Assembly (NCBI RefSeq): GCF_004664715.2
Contig: NC_051072.1
Location: forward strand, 40,791,142 to 40,855,141
Direction of reading: 5' to 3'
DNA: 64,000 bases
Source of the DNA: Peromyscus leucopus
Lineage: Eukaryota; Chordata; Mammalia; Rodentia; Cricetidae
Below, one piece after another: positions 23,482 to 33,575 of the stretch; the first letter of the stretch is position 1; the number at the start of each line of letters is the position of its first letter. The notes under the pieces were generated by a model. That model saw nothing but the letters and a program-made list of their open reading frames with translations, was not told the origin of the DNA and made no database searches. A program made the position numbers and the translations under genes.

Positions 23482-23812
23482 AGGAGCTGGGGAGCTGACT
23501 CAGTGAGTGAACGGCCTGATGGGTGAGCATGAGAACCTAAGTCCAGAGCTCCAGAGACTGACAGAGAAAGCTGCCGTGGAGGCACAATCTGTAACCCCAG
23601 AGCTGGTAGGCAGAGACGGGCAGATCCCAGGAGCTCGCTGATCCATCACTCTAGCCAATAATTGAGCTCCAGGTTCAGTAGGGATTCTGTCTTAAAGGAA
23701 TAGAGAGTGGCAAAGAAAAACAACAGGCATGACCTCTGGTCTCCACATACACATGTGTGGGTGTGTGTACCTGCACAAACACATGCACCTGCATGCACAT
23801 ACCACACAGAAG
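23482..23812 (+). mobile_element. B4-type SINE
   Basis: tRNA-like head ('gagctgactcagtgagtga'), a B1-like body ('gtaaccccagagctggtagg'), then 'gagctccaggttcagtaggg', 'gcatgacctctggtctccac' and a CA/TG-rich tail. Confidence 0.8.
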
Positions 23813-23814
23813 CA

Positions 23815-25730
23815 CTCAACTGTATATAAAACATAAATATGTACTTCTTTTATTACTGAAAATGTTTAGTTAAAATCTGTATGAGAATGACTGTACAGAC
23901 GCATCTCTAGATGCTCTGTATCATTGGTGTATCACACAAGATATGCGTTCAGTGGATGTGTGTGGACAAGATAAATGAATACCCCAACCAGGATCACAGA
24001 CAAAGTAGATTTGTTGTCTCTAGGCATTTGGATTCAGGAATTCCTCAAAAATCTGAATTTTCTGTTCAGGCATCTGTGTTTAGTTTATTCTTCCTACCTA
24101 GGCATCCCCTTGCTTCATCTTTATCTTTGGCAACCTCACCATTCACTCAAGTTTCTCATCAAATGCCAGTTTTTTTTTTCATATAACCCAACTTGTTATG
24201 ACTAAGAAGATATTATGGGGTTGGTCTTAAAGAAGCTAGTATAGGCCACATCCAGTTTTTCAAGACATACCTTACTCTGGCTCCCAATCACCTGTCCAGT
24301 GGGGATTTTCACTATGTCTAGTCACCCAGTTACAGAATATGAGCCTAGCACCTGCTAACAAACAAGTTAGTAGTTTTGGAATGACTTTTTTTTTTTTTTT
24401 GAAGTTGGGTGTATCCAATCATAAATGATCAATGTAGATTTTTAATTCAAGACTTTAAAACATGGAGTTTTAGAAACTGGAAGTTGTCTCTTTGGACTCT
24501 TATTTTTGTGAGTGAAGACTTATCAGTGATGTGTCCATTAGGGTCTTGTTTGAGGTCACCTGACTGCAGAAGAGCAGATTCCCTGTGTGCTGTGACAGAC
24601 GTTTCTTCATAATTTAACCCTTACCGGTTCATCCTGGAGTGGAAAGTGTCCCAACTGAACACGGGTAATTTTCCTCATACCTCCCCACCCCCTCCCTTCC
24701 AGTCCCATTTCTGAGCAGCAGGGCTGTGGTTCAATGCCACAGAAATCCGGAAAATATGAAAACCGGGTGCCCAGCCACTCTTGATGAGTGAACTATGTCC
24801 CTAAATTATCATTGCCTAAGCAAAGCCCTACGCTCTGCTGTTCAATGCATATATCTTCACGTGGGGGGAGGGGGAGGGGCGGATCATCAAATAGCTGGGA
24901 TTTCGTATTGCACACTGTCAAGCAGTGAAAAATTGTCATCCTTAGAAATGACTGACAGCTTCCATGCCTCATTTCTGCTACACTGAGCTAGGTAAAGTGA
25001 AAAAAAAAATCTTCAGTCTTCTTATGCATTTCTTACTGAAAACATGTGACAGGACCATACATTTTCACTAGGAATTGATGGGAGAACGGGTGCTTCACAA
25101 GTTCTGGAAGTCTTTGAAAAGTGTCCCAATTAACAGAACGTGGCTAGCACCTCAAAAACAAAGTCAACTGAAAGTTGCAGTGGGAAAGAATGCTGCTTAG
25201 AGCTCTGGGCTGTTGGCTGATTGCCCGGGGAGAGCGGCAGCAATGGCTGGCCAGCTGGCTGAGCACGCGCCTATAAAGGATGCGGTCAGCTTACACCTTG
25301 GCAAACCATGCTTCTGATGGAAATTGTGGAGGTCAGCATCCAGGCCCTCTCCCTGGTGAGGGACGTCAGCTCAGGCCACTGCTTTTGTCTGAGTGAAGAC
25401 CATATCTAGATGGCTAGGAGTAGTAGGACTATGTCAGTATTCTGCAAACCAGAGTCCGTTATTGGATCCGATAGACAGATCCTCCAGTGGAGATGCAGGA
25501 TGTAACTGAAGGTGGCGCACCATCTAATGGTATGGAGATGGTCACGGTACCAAAACACACCCACTGGCTTGCCGACAGACACACCCCTGCTCACCATTTC
25601 CACTCAACAACCTTGTTTTGAAGACTGAGTTCCAAAGTTACTGCCGTCCTGTCTGCCGCTGTTCATGCAGCTTGAATGGCTGTTGTTTTGTCTTTTATAG
25701 GTCCGACAGCAGTATCTCCACAATGGCTTC
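23815..25730. other. Unique DNA, no gene recognised
   Basis: About 1.9 kb without an assignable repeat. It includes a T run (24387-24400) and a G-rich stretch (24863-24882). 'cgcctataaaggatgcgg' near 25268 resembles a TATA box but has no other promoter support. Confidence 0.45.
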
Positions 25731-25732
25731 TT

Positions 25733-25734
25733 TC

Positions 25735-25777
<43 letters not shown>

Positions 25778-25857
25778 CCTACCTACCTACCTATCTACCT
25801 ACCTATGCATCCATCCATCCATCCATCCATCCATCCATCCATCCATCCATCCATCTA
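25733..25857. repeat. Compound tetranucleotide microsatellite (CTAT)n(CTAC)n(CATC)n
   Basis: About ten CTAT units, then CTAC units, then about twelve CATC units. Ile/Tyr/Leu- and Pro/Ser-rich frames through it are not genes. Confidence 0.95.
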
Positions 25858-25965
25858 TTTATTTATGCTCTTCAAGACAGAGTTTTTCTGTACAGACCTG
25901 GCTGTCCTGCAACCCACTCTGGAACTCAAGAGATCTGCCTGCCTCTGCCCCACCCCCAACCGCTG
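25858..25965 (-). mobile_element. Truncated B1 SINE
   Basis: Antisense B1 3' half ('caagacagagtttttctgt', 'cctggctgtcctgcaaccca', 'gatctgcctgcctctgcccc'). The 5' end is missing. Confidence 0.75.
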
Positions 25966-25996
25966 TTTAGTGCTTTTTCAAAGAATGAAAGAACTA

Positions 25997-25998
<2 letters not shown>

Positions 25999-26052
<54 letters not shown>
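25999..26052. repeat. (CA)n microsatellite
   Basis: About 27 units. Confidence 0.95.
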
Positions 26053-26056
<4 letters not shown>

Positions 26057-26139
26057 CCAGTCTGTAAATGAGAGCTATTTAAAAACTGTTACCAAAAAAA
26101 TTGGACAAAAACCCTCAGTCTCTCAAGTTATTTATTTAT

Positions 26140-26296
26140 TTTTTTTTTTGGTTTTTTAAGACAGGTTTTTCTCTGTAGCTTTGGAGCCTGTCCTGGAACT
26201 TGTTCTGTAGACCAGGCTGGCCTCGAAACCACAGAGATCTACCTGTCTCTGCCTCCTGAGTGCTGGGATTAAAGGCTTGCACCACCACCGCCCGGC
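26140..26296 (-). mobile_element. B1 SINE (cricetid-type 3' variant)
   Basis: Complete antisense B1. On its own strand it carries 'ccaggacaggctccaaagct', a second B1 variant common in cricetids. Confidence 0.92.
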
Positions 26297-26306
26297 CTTC
26301 AAACGG

Positions 26307-26309
<3 letters not shown>

Positions 26310-26359
<50 letters not shown>
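26310..26359. repeat. Run of 50 A
   Basis: A perfect A50 lying 14 bp beyond the 5' end of a minus-strand B1. No plus-strand retroposon body precedes it, so its origin is unclear. Confidence 0.9.
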
Positions 26360-26361
<2 letters not shown>

Positions 26362-26709
26362 TGTCAGAATTGATTCAAACACTTATATTTAAAAACAAGC
26401 ATTCAAAAAATAGCCACAAAGTGAATAAACCAAAGACAGTAGAAGAAACACTTGCAATACTGAGTATGAAACCAATAGAAAGTCAGCATCCTTACTACCT
26501 GAAAGAGGACTACAGAGATGTTCTGGGAATTTAGAAAGGAAGAAATGGCATACAGAAGCATTTTCTACATCGCTAGTATCAAAAATAACTATGGCAGCCA
26601 GTGTCTCCTTCCATCTTTCAGACAAGAAAAGATAGCTATTCTGAATAGTCATTTGATACTTCCATACATTGCCCATGTCAATGAAAAAAATGAAACCATG
26701 ATTGCTGGG

Positions 26710-26761
<52 letters not shown>

Positions 26762-29138
26762 AATATATACCTGCAGAAACTCAACTCAAAGGAGCTCTTA
26801 CTGTATAAAGATGATGTATGAGCAAACTGGACAGACTAAACATTAAGAACAATACACGTTCACCAAATTAAGCAAAATATATCCATACTATTATACAGTT
26901 CTTAAATTAGTTAGCATGTGGTCATATTTTTTTAAAAAATGTGTGCATATAGTTAAACACATGTCTACATGTATGCATATACATGCATACATAAATGTAC
27001 ATAAATGTTTGCATCTGCTTCATGCCTTCTCAAAGTTGTTCTCATTAGAAAAGACTGAGTTTAGCTGTCTGGTAATAAAAATGAAGGCTTTATTCATACA
27101 TACTTAAAAAATGTTTAAAAGCACAAACTTAAGGGACTTGATATGAAGAATAGAAGAACAAACTGGAGTATGTAGAATGGAGGTTTTACTAAAGCTTGTG
27201 TGAATAATATTGAATAATGAATTCATTAATTTTCCTTTGCCAGAGATTGACTTGAGTTAGGCCTTTAGACTTAAATATTAGTGAATCTGAAATATCATTT
27301 TACATATTTTCATCTACTAACAGAGAGGTTGGAGCAGGAGAAACACATTGGGAGATCTATGCTTCAGATCTACTACATCCCAAGTACATCCAGGCAACCC
27401 ATGACTTGTACCTTAGTTCAATATTGGGGGGTCATTATAAGTCTAGAGTCTATTGTACAGTTTCTAGTATGTGGGGGAGGAGAAATTGATGAAAGATATT
27501 AAAAAAGTAGTTGAGGAAAAAATTATAAAAAAACAGCAACAGAGTTTTAACTGTTATAAAAATTGGTTGGTATAGGATAGTTTAAAATTGCAAAAGTTAA
27601 ATATAGTAAATCAAATTAGCATTAATATTTTGTGAATATATAACTGTGAAAAGATGGGCTAAATGACTAGCTAACTGCCTTTTTAATAAGACTATTGGTA
27701 ATAGAATCAATTATGGTTCATTATTAACTATATTAACAGAAAATTAGGCTTTCCTAGCTATTCCAAATATGCAGCATTTTAATAGACCATGGTCCCTTGT
27801 CAACCTATGTGAAATGTAAAGGCTTACAAACCAGTTCCTTTCCATGAACTAAACTAGATTAGATGATCAATTAATGGGTAAAATGTTATTATATCTCTTT
27901 TTAATATTTCTCGTTGAAAACTTAAATATTCTTGATTCAACTTGTGCTTCTATGTGTGCAATATAATTTGGTCATAATTGGTTTCATTTTGATTTTCTTT
28001 ACATTGGGGGTACTTATTATCTTTTCTCTCACCCATTGGGAATGCCAAGTACCAATTTTTGCTATTTAGCAAGTCAGCGAGGAGCTTCCTACTGAGCGCT
28101 TTAATTATGGTTAATTGAATATTGTAAATGGTTTTCAGGGCCGCCATCTTGGCAATCCACACAGCGTTCTTCTCTACAGAAGTCAAAGCACCGAGAATCC
28201 CTTCTGCTCCTCCCCACAGAGTTACTAAGTCAAGTGTCAAGAGTGGTGAACTCCTGTAGAACCAACCTCTTTTCTTCAAAAATGTTCCATCACATAGATG
28301 CTTTGCATGATGCTTAGAATGTGGCAGCCATTCACTGGGTATGGAACAACACCTGGTCTTTAAACAGTGATTCGGGTCTGAGGCATCTATCCTGTTTTGT
28401 TTTCCAGGCCACATCATCCAGCACAGCCTGTCCATTTGTCTCCGATAGACTCTTCTCATTGTCATGGACCAGAACCAAGGTTCCAAGGACTTTTTGCTGC
28501 CCCATTATCAAAAGAAAGAAGACAAAGGAAATTAGTGAATGGAGAGCCTCAGAAGATCTGAGGATGTCAGCAATGTTACCAGCAGAAACCAAGAAAAAGG
28601 AAAAACCATTCGGCCTGCCTTCTCCTGTGCTTCATGTCTTACCACGCAAAATAAACAGGAAGTGAAGAAGTTATGGTTTTAGTTACATGAAATGTTGCCT
28701 TCTTAATCATTATTTCCTGACCCATAACTATCGTTATGAACTGAAGACCAAAAGATGCCTCGAACTATAATCTAGTCTCCCCTTCCTTGTCAAGGCTGTC
28801 CACAGAGTAAAACATCAAGAAAAGACCCCATCTCTGTTGAGGGACAGGTTTCCTCAGTTTTGTCTCATGACCTAGCCTACTGTAAATGGCATTTTCTTCC
28901 AGGACTTTCCTATTGTATGAAGCCACTTGCTATTAAACTTGAGGATCTCAGATTAAAAGAAACAAATTCAAGGCTCACTCTCTTAGTTCCTAACCACAGC
29001 TGCAAAAAACTTCATGCCTTAGGGCAAGTAATTCATAAACAATAGAAAATTATGGCAACTGGTTCTTGAGGCTAGAGATTCGATGTCTGGTGAGGCATCC
29101 CTCTCTCCTTCAAAGAGGATGCTTTCTTGAGCATCCTC
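26360..29138. other. AT-rich unique DNA, no gene recognised
   Basis: Contains (GT)n at 26712-26759. The 178-codon minus-strand frame at 27950-28486 and overlapping shorter frames at 28321-28665 carry no domain I know. A 'tgttttgttttccag' acceptor-like tract occurs at 28390-28408 on the plus strand. An old degraded retroelement or a non-coding exon is possible. Confidence 0.4.
26712..26759. repeat. (GT)n microsatellite
   Basis: About 23 units. Confidence 0.95.
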
Positions 29139-29139
29139 C

Positions 29140-29305
29140 CAGGGAACAAGGGGCAAACAGGATCCTGGTGGATCCTCCATACCAACTAATTCATTTGTGA
29201 GAACTCTGCCCTCATGACCAAATCACCTCCAAAAAGGTCCACTTTGTGATACCATTACATCTGGGAACATAAGTATTTGTGAGGTACAACTAGACCATAG
29301 CACTT
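29140..29305 (-). mobile_element. ERVL-MaLR LTR fragment (MST/MLT1-like)
   Basis: On the minus strand it begins 'tatggtctagttgtacctca'. It then has 'gaggtgatttggtcatgagg' and 'gcagagttctcacaaatgaa', which match the 5' part of MaLR LTRs. Confidence 0.55.
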
Positions 29306-30364
29306 ACCTTTAGTCATTTTCCAAGTCTGGATGGTAATATACTATATATACTAATTTTTCTCCTGTCTCTTTTTCTTTCCCATTTCCCCTCCTTTGTTTG
29401 CTTGGATTTTCTCAACTATTTGATCATCATATATTGAATACAGACTAGTATATCTCTTTAAATCTTTTGTAATAGGGTTTGTATCTGAATGAACCAGTGA
29501 TTGAATGAATTCAAATTTGTTAAAAGTGAAACAAACAAAAAGAACACATCCTCAAGCTGCATTCTGAAAGCACCTTCGATGGTTGCCATGATTACTTAAC
29601 AGAGACAGTAATCAGAGCATATCAACACTCCAGCCCTTTCTGATGAGAAATGCCTTGACCACACCATTTTACCTTCCACCTCACATTTGCTCTTATGAAT
29701 ACGAGCAGGGCTGGGCAGCTGACCAAAGAGTAGCCATTACTTTGGCCAGACAATAGTCTGTGATGTAACTTGACCCCAAAAGGTGAATCAAGCCAATGAG
29801 AATTTAAACTTCAGCAAGCTGGTGGTATGTAGCAGGAAGGCTGGGGGATCTGAAATAGAAGAGTCTTCATTAAAGAGGGCGTGAGAAGCCGCTGTGCTGT
29901 ATGGGGACCTGATCATGAGGTAGCAGAAACCATTGGGAAGCCGGGGAACTGGTTAAGAAAGAGAAGAAGATGTGCCAGCTGGGAGCATAGCCACACTCGG
30001 AGGTAGGTGCCTCTGGTCTTGGATGCCTGCTTCTGCCTCACCCGGCTCACACAGATGCTCCTGGTACATCTTCCTGTTTCCCACAGTGACTTAACCAAGA
30101 CTGTGTTGTTTGCAACCAATATTGCCAACAGGTATTAAAGCTTTTCTTTTTGTTCTGTTCTTGCTGACTTGGGAAGTTTTTATTTGGCCACTTAGGGAAT
30201 TTCTTTTTTAAGATTTTAAGATCTTCTTAATAAGATTTAAATTGTTTTCGTCTTACAGAACTATATTTTGGAGTAGAAGTTTAGTAGAAATCAAGAAAGT
30301 AGAGAGGGATAATTATTGGTATTCACTCGCCTCTAAGTAAGCACTATATTTATAAAAAAAAATT
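29306..30364. other. Unique DNA, no gene recognised
   Basis: No exon or confidently named repeat. The segment 29700-30140 is reminiscent of an old DNA transposon or LTR but cannot be assigned. Confidence 0.4.
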
Positions 30365-30435
30365 CCCAATGCCAGCACAGTATTAGAGCATTTTCCTAGC
30401 ATGTGTAGATCTCTGGGTTTGATATCCAGCCAACA

Positions 30436-30440
<5 letters not shown>
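30365..30440 (+). mobile_element. ID SINE
   Basis: 'cacagtattagagcatttt', 'cctagcatgtgtagatctct' and 'gggtttgatatccagcc' follow ID order. It runs into a (CA)n tail. Confidence 0.65.

Positions 30441-30486
<46 letters not shown>
30436..30486. repeat. (CA)n microsatellite
   Basis: About 25 units. Confidence 0.95.
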
Positions 30487-30488
<2 letters not shown>

Positions 30489-30517
30489 ACCCCACCCCAC
30501 ACACACTACACATGTAC

Positions 30518-30900
30518 TGGCTAGTTTTATGTCAACTTGATAAAAGCTAGACTCAACTCATTTGGGAATAGGGAAGTTCAGTTGAGAAAATGTCTACACT
30601 AGATTAGTCTGTGGGCAAGCCCGTGGGGCATTTTCTTGATTGATGGTTGAGGAGGGAGGGCCCAACTCCCTGATCTGGTGACCTTGGGTGCTATTAGAAG
30701 GTAGGGTAAGCAAGCATGAAGACCAAGCCAGTCAGCAGCACCCCTCCATGGCCTCTGCAGCCAAATTCCTGTCTTGAGTTCCTGCCCTGACTTCCCTTGG
30801 TGATGGACTGTGAGCTGGAAGTGTAAGATGAAACAAATCCTTTTCTCCCCAAGTTGCTTTAGGTCATGGTGTTTCATCACAACAATAGCAAGCACTCTTA
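30518..30900 (+). mobile_element. Rodent LTR-like interspersed repeat, copy 1
   Basis: Starts 'tggctagttttatgtcaact' and ends in an 'atagcaagcactctta' block. Same family as 39033-39450 (plus) and 42062-42435 (minus). Possible 7-bp target-site duplication 'catgtac'/'catgcac' with one mismatch. Its family name is uncertain; no coding region is present. Confidence 0.65.
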
Positions 30901-30978
30901 CATGCACATGCCCCATATATCTATGGAAAGAGATTCTCTAATTCCCTTCAGCGGCTTTTTTTTTTTTTTTTTTTTTTT

Positions 30979-31112
30979 CTGAGACAGGGTTTCTCTGTTT
31001 AGCTTTGCGCTTTCTGGGACTCGCTTTGGAGACCAGCTGGCCTCGAACTCAGAGATCTGCCTGCCTCTGCTTCCTGAGTGCTGGGATTAAAGGTGTGCAC
31101 CACCACGGCCCA
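30979..31112 (-). mobile_element. B1 SINE, 3' part of the tRNA-Lys/B1 chimera
   Basis: Complete B1 on the minus strand, from 'tgggccgtggtggtgcacac' to the 3' 'gtctcag', followed by a tail of about 23 A (30956-30978). It retains the cricetid 'gcgcaaagct' variant. Its 5' end lies 11 nt after the tRNA-Lys, with no target-site duplication between the two. Confidence 0.92.
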
Positions 31113-31123
31113 GCATATCAACT

Positions 31124-31196
31124 CACCTAACGTGGGGCTCGAACCCACGACCCTGAGATTAAGAGTCTCCTGCTCTACCGACTGAGCTAGCCAGGC
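31124..31196 (-). tRNA. tRNA-Lys (anticodon CTT), embedded in a retroposed tRNA-B1 unit
   Basis: Seventy-three nt fold into a full cloverleaf. The acceptor stem is GCCTGGC/GTTAGGT (7 pairs including G-U) and discriminator G. The D stem is GCTC/GAGC, the anticodon loop is CTCTTAA, and the T stem is GTGGG/CCCAC with loop TTCGAGC. The A box ('tagctcagtcgg') and B box ('ggttcgagccc') are intact. Against the usual tRNA-Lys(CTT) as I remember it, the changes at 4/69 and 29/41 are compensatory. Pair 27/43 is a G-A mismatch. No T4 Pol III terminator follows; an 11-nt linker leads straight into the B1. Because the unit is flanked by one duplication, it is a retroposed copy. It may still be transcribable but is not a founder tRNA gene. 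Confidence 0.85.
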
Positions 31197-31218
31197 ATCT
31201 TGCCTTCAGCAGCTTTTT

Positions 31219-32335
31219 AAATGTTCCAACAGAGAATCATCTTTGATGAAGCTCATATTTGTACAAACTGTTTTCTCTTTCTACTTATTTTGTGTAGAAT
31301 CATCCAACTTTCGGCTTCTCCCTGAGACACTCCTGGTTCCACTGAATAGAATCCTTAGGCAAGAGACTTCCTTCTCTAGAATTTGAATTCCTTCTCTAGA
31401 ATTAGATAAATGGCTGTTTTTCTGGGGGAAGGAGGGAGATGGCAGATGTTTCTAAGTGGGAGGAGGCCCATTCTCTTGCTGCAGCTCTGACTAGAAGTAG
31501 GGGAACGAGGAGGAGAAAAGAAAAGACTCAAAGCATTTGGTCATCCATTTTCTTCAAGAGAAAACATGGGTTCTGCCTCAGTGACGTGTCTTGGGTTGCT
31601 GTGTGAGGCATTCTTCTTTATTGGTCAGAGCTGTCTCTAGATTTAGAAATACACAGTTAAAGACCTGCAAATACGCACTAGTTCTTCATTTCCATTACAT
31701 TTGTGTCTTTGGGGCCTAGACTATCTGCTAGGAAAAAGTTCGTAACTTTTTAAAAGTCATGAATTTATCAATGTCTGGTTTCTTTTGTGGCCATCTTAAT
31801 TGCAAAATTGACTATAGAGCAAACCAAATCAACTGTGCATAATCCAATTCAGTCATCAACTGAAAATATCAAGACTTTCCCCTCTGAATACATGTGGCCA
31901 CGGATGTGCCAAGAAACATAATTCCGAGTCACGGTCTGCTGCACATGGACTGTGGTTAATTCCCAGTCATGGTAGCTGGATTCGCCACATTATGTTTCAT
32001 GGCAGGGTCAGCTTATTCTTAACGTTGTGAGCACTTAACATCTCCTCTATGCGGGGGCTAGCTGTGTTCCCATCCCCATTACTTTCCGCCTCCCACCTCG
32101 GCTGCTTAATGGTGTCCAGACAGAAAACCACTCTGCGCATGGCACCTCTGTGCGTCCCGCCATGCTTTCATTCTACCTAGCTGGAACAGTCTCCTGTTTT
32201 TGTGGGTCTTTCAAAAGCCTATGTGAATGTCCCCTCTCTTCTGAATTCTTCTCTTACTTTCCCAGACTTCCTTGGTGTTCAGTTCTGGATGTTTAAGCCT
32301 CATCTATTTCAGCAGGTTACCTCTTTATTATTTTT
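31219..32335. other. Unique DNA, no gene recognised
   Basis: Repeat-free. A 16-bp word 'ttccttctctagaatt' occurs twice, 20 bp apart (31368 and 31388). The stretch 31730-32050 has a conserved-non-coding texture, but that is a weak impression. Confidence 0.4.
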
Positions 32336-32537
32336 TTTTTTAATTTAAGTGTATGTGTGTGCCTGTGTGAGTCGATGCGAACTACATGCATGCAATTGCC
32401 CACAGAGGCCAGAGGGCATCCGATTCCTTAGAACTGGAGTAATAGGTGGGTGTCCTCTGATGGGGGTGCTGGGAGCCGAACTTAGATCCCCTGTAAGAGC
32501 AGTAAGCACACTCTCAACCGAGCTATCTCTCCAGTCC
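32336..32537 (-). mobile_element. B3-type SINE (B2 superfamily)
   Basis: On the minus strand: 'gactggagagatagctcggt' head, 'gctcttacaggggatctaag', 'ccagaagg'-type and 'catgcatgtagttcgcatcg' blocks, then an AT-rich tail. Confidence 0.8.
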
Positions 32538-33018
32538 CTTTACCTCTTTATCATTAATGTGAGCTTCAGTGGATTGTTCCCTGCCCTGCGGTCGGCAGCC
32601 CCTCAGTCAGCTCACATGCTTTGGGATGGAACTGTAGCCACAGCTTTTACCGTGGCTTTATGTCACACATTTTTGCACGAGCACATCCGTCTACACATGC
32701 ACACACACGGAGCGGGGATCATCAATTTCCGTTCTGTTTTCTTTGCATATGGAAAAACAGATGAGACAGTTACCACTTGCGCTGTAGGGAAAGCTAGAGA
32801 GAGCAGAAACTTTTCAGTCATTCTAGAGAAGAGCTCTCATTTCCCCCTAGGAACTGCATTGCAGGAAGACAGTGTGGGGGGGAGAGGGCAGCCACCCAGT
32901 TCTCCAGATCCCCATTTCCTTAACTTGTTCTGAGAGAATGCGCAGATGCTCGACATGGCCACATTCAGACACAAGGATCTAAACCTGTGCCACAAGGAGA
33001 CCCACATGATTGGTCTCA
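32538..33018. other. Unique DNA, no gene recognised
   Basis: The 194-codon plus-strand frame starting at 32349 begins inside the B3 and runs on into unique DNA. It shows no domain and is treated as chance. Confidence 0.45.
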
Positions 33019-33024
33019 TTTCTC

Positions 33025-33569
33025 TGTGGGGGTATTGTGTCCCCCAAAATATTGTGTATTCTAATAAATTTATCTGGGGTCAGAGAACAGACAGCCACTA
33101 GATACAAAGGCTAGAAAATGGTGGCACTCACACCTTTAATCCTAGCATTCCAGAGATAGAAATCCCTCTGGATCTCTGTGAGTTCAAGGCCACATTGGAA
33201 ACAGCCAAGCATGGTGACACGCCTTTAATCCCAGAAAGCCAGCCTTTAATCCCAGGGAGTGGTGGTAGAAAGTAGAAAGATATATAAGGCGTGAGGACCA
33301 GAAACTAGAAAGTTTTTGGCTGGTTAGGCATTTGGCTGGTTAAGCATGTGGCTGGATAAGCATTAAGGCTTTGGAGCAACACAGTTCAGCTGAGACCCAT
33401 TCCGGATGAGGACTCAGAGGCCTCCAGTCTGAGGAGAGAAGACCAGCTGAGGAAATGGCAAGGTGAGATAGCAGTGGCTTATTCTGTCTCTCTGACCTTC
33501 CAGTATTCACCCCAATAACTGGCCTCAGGTTTGATTTTATCAATAAGAACTTTTAAGATTCCTGCTACA
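33025..33569 (+). mobile_element. Solo LTR carrying an internal B1, copy 1
   Basis: 545 bp, starting TG and ending CA, flanked by a perfect 6-bp target-site duplication TTTCTC (33019-33024, 33570-33575). Inside is a B1-derived segment with the 'cctttaatcc' module three times (33135-33255). Its ends and body align with the copy at 47210-47715. A 6-bp duplication suits a class II (ERVK-like) solo LTR. No gag, pol or env remains. Confidence 0.75.
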
Positions 33570-33575
33570 TTTCTC

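Larger units (their letters stand above)
30945..31218 (-). mobile_element. Retroposed tRNA-Lys/B1 chimera with one shared target-site duplication
   Basis: Order on the minus strand: duplication (31203-31218), a 6-nt leader, tRNA-Lys, an 11-nt linker, B1, poly(A), duplication (30945-30960). The two flanks 'ccttcagcagcttttt' and 'ccttcagcggcttttt' agree at 15 of 16 bases. The flanks enclose both parts, so they entered together by L1-type target-primed reverse transcription. Confidence 0.85.

Noticed and set aside
25250..25320. TATA-like 'ctataaagg' as a promoter
   Set aside because: Isolated word; no CpG island, initiator or downstream exon.
25618..26071. 149- and 131-codon ORFs with Ser/Tyr/Ile/Leu and His/Pro repeats
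   Set aside because: Translations of CTAT, CATC and CA microsatellites.
26389..26810. Possible processed pseudogene in the 26.4-26.8 kb frames
   Set aside because: Short disconnected frames in different phases with no match I can recognise. The A50 lies upstream rather than downstream of a plus-strand copy.
27950..28486. 178-codon minus-strand ORF as a protein-coding gene
   Set aside because: No recognisable domain, no clear start context, AT-rich surroundings and no paralogue. Kept only as an unassigned observation.
31368..31403. 16-bp direct repeat 'ttccttctctagaatt' as a target-site duplication
   Set aside because: Only 4 nt separate the two copies, so nothing is inserted between them; a small tandem slip explains it.
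32349..32933. 194-codon plus-strand ORF
   Set aside because: It begins inside a minus-strand B3 SINE and reads through the SINE antisense, so it is not a conserved coding unit.
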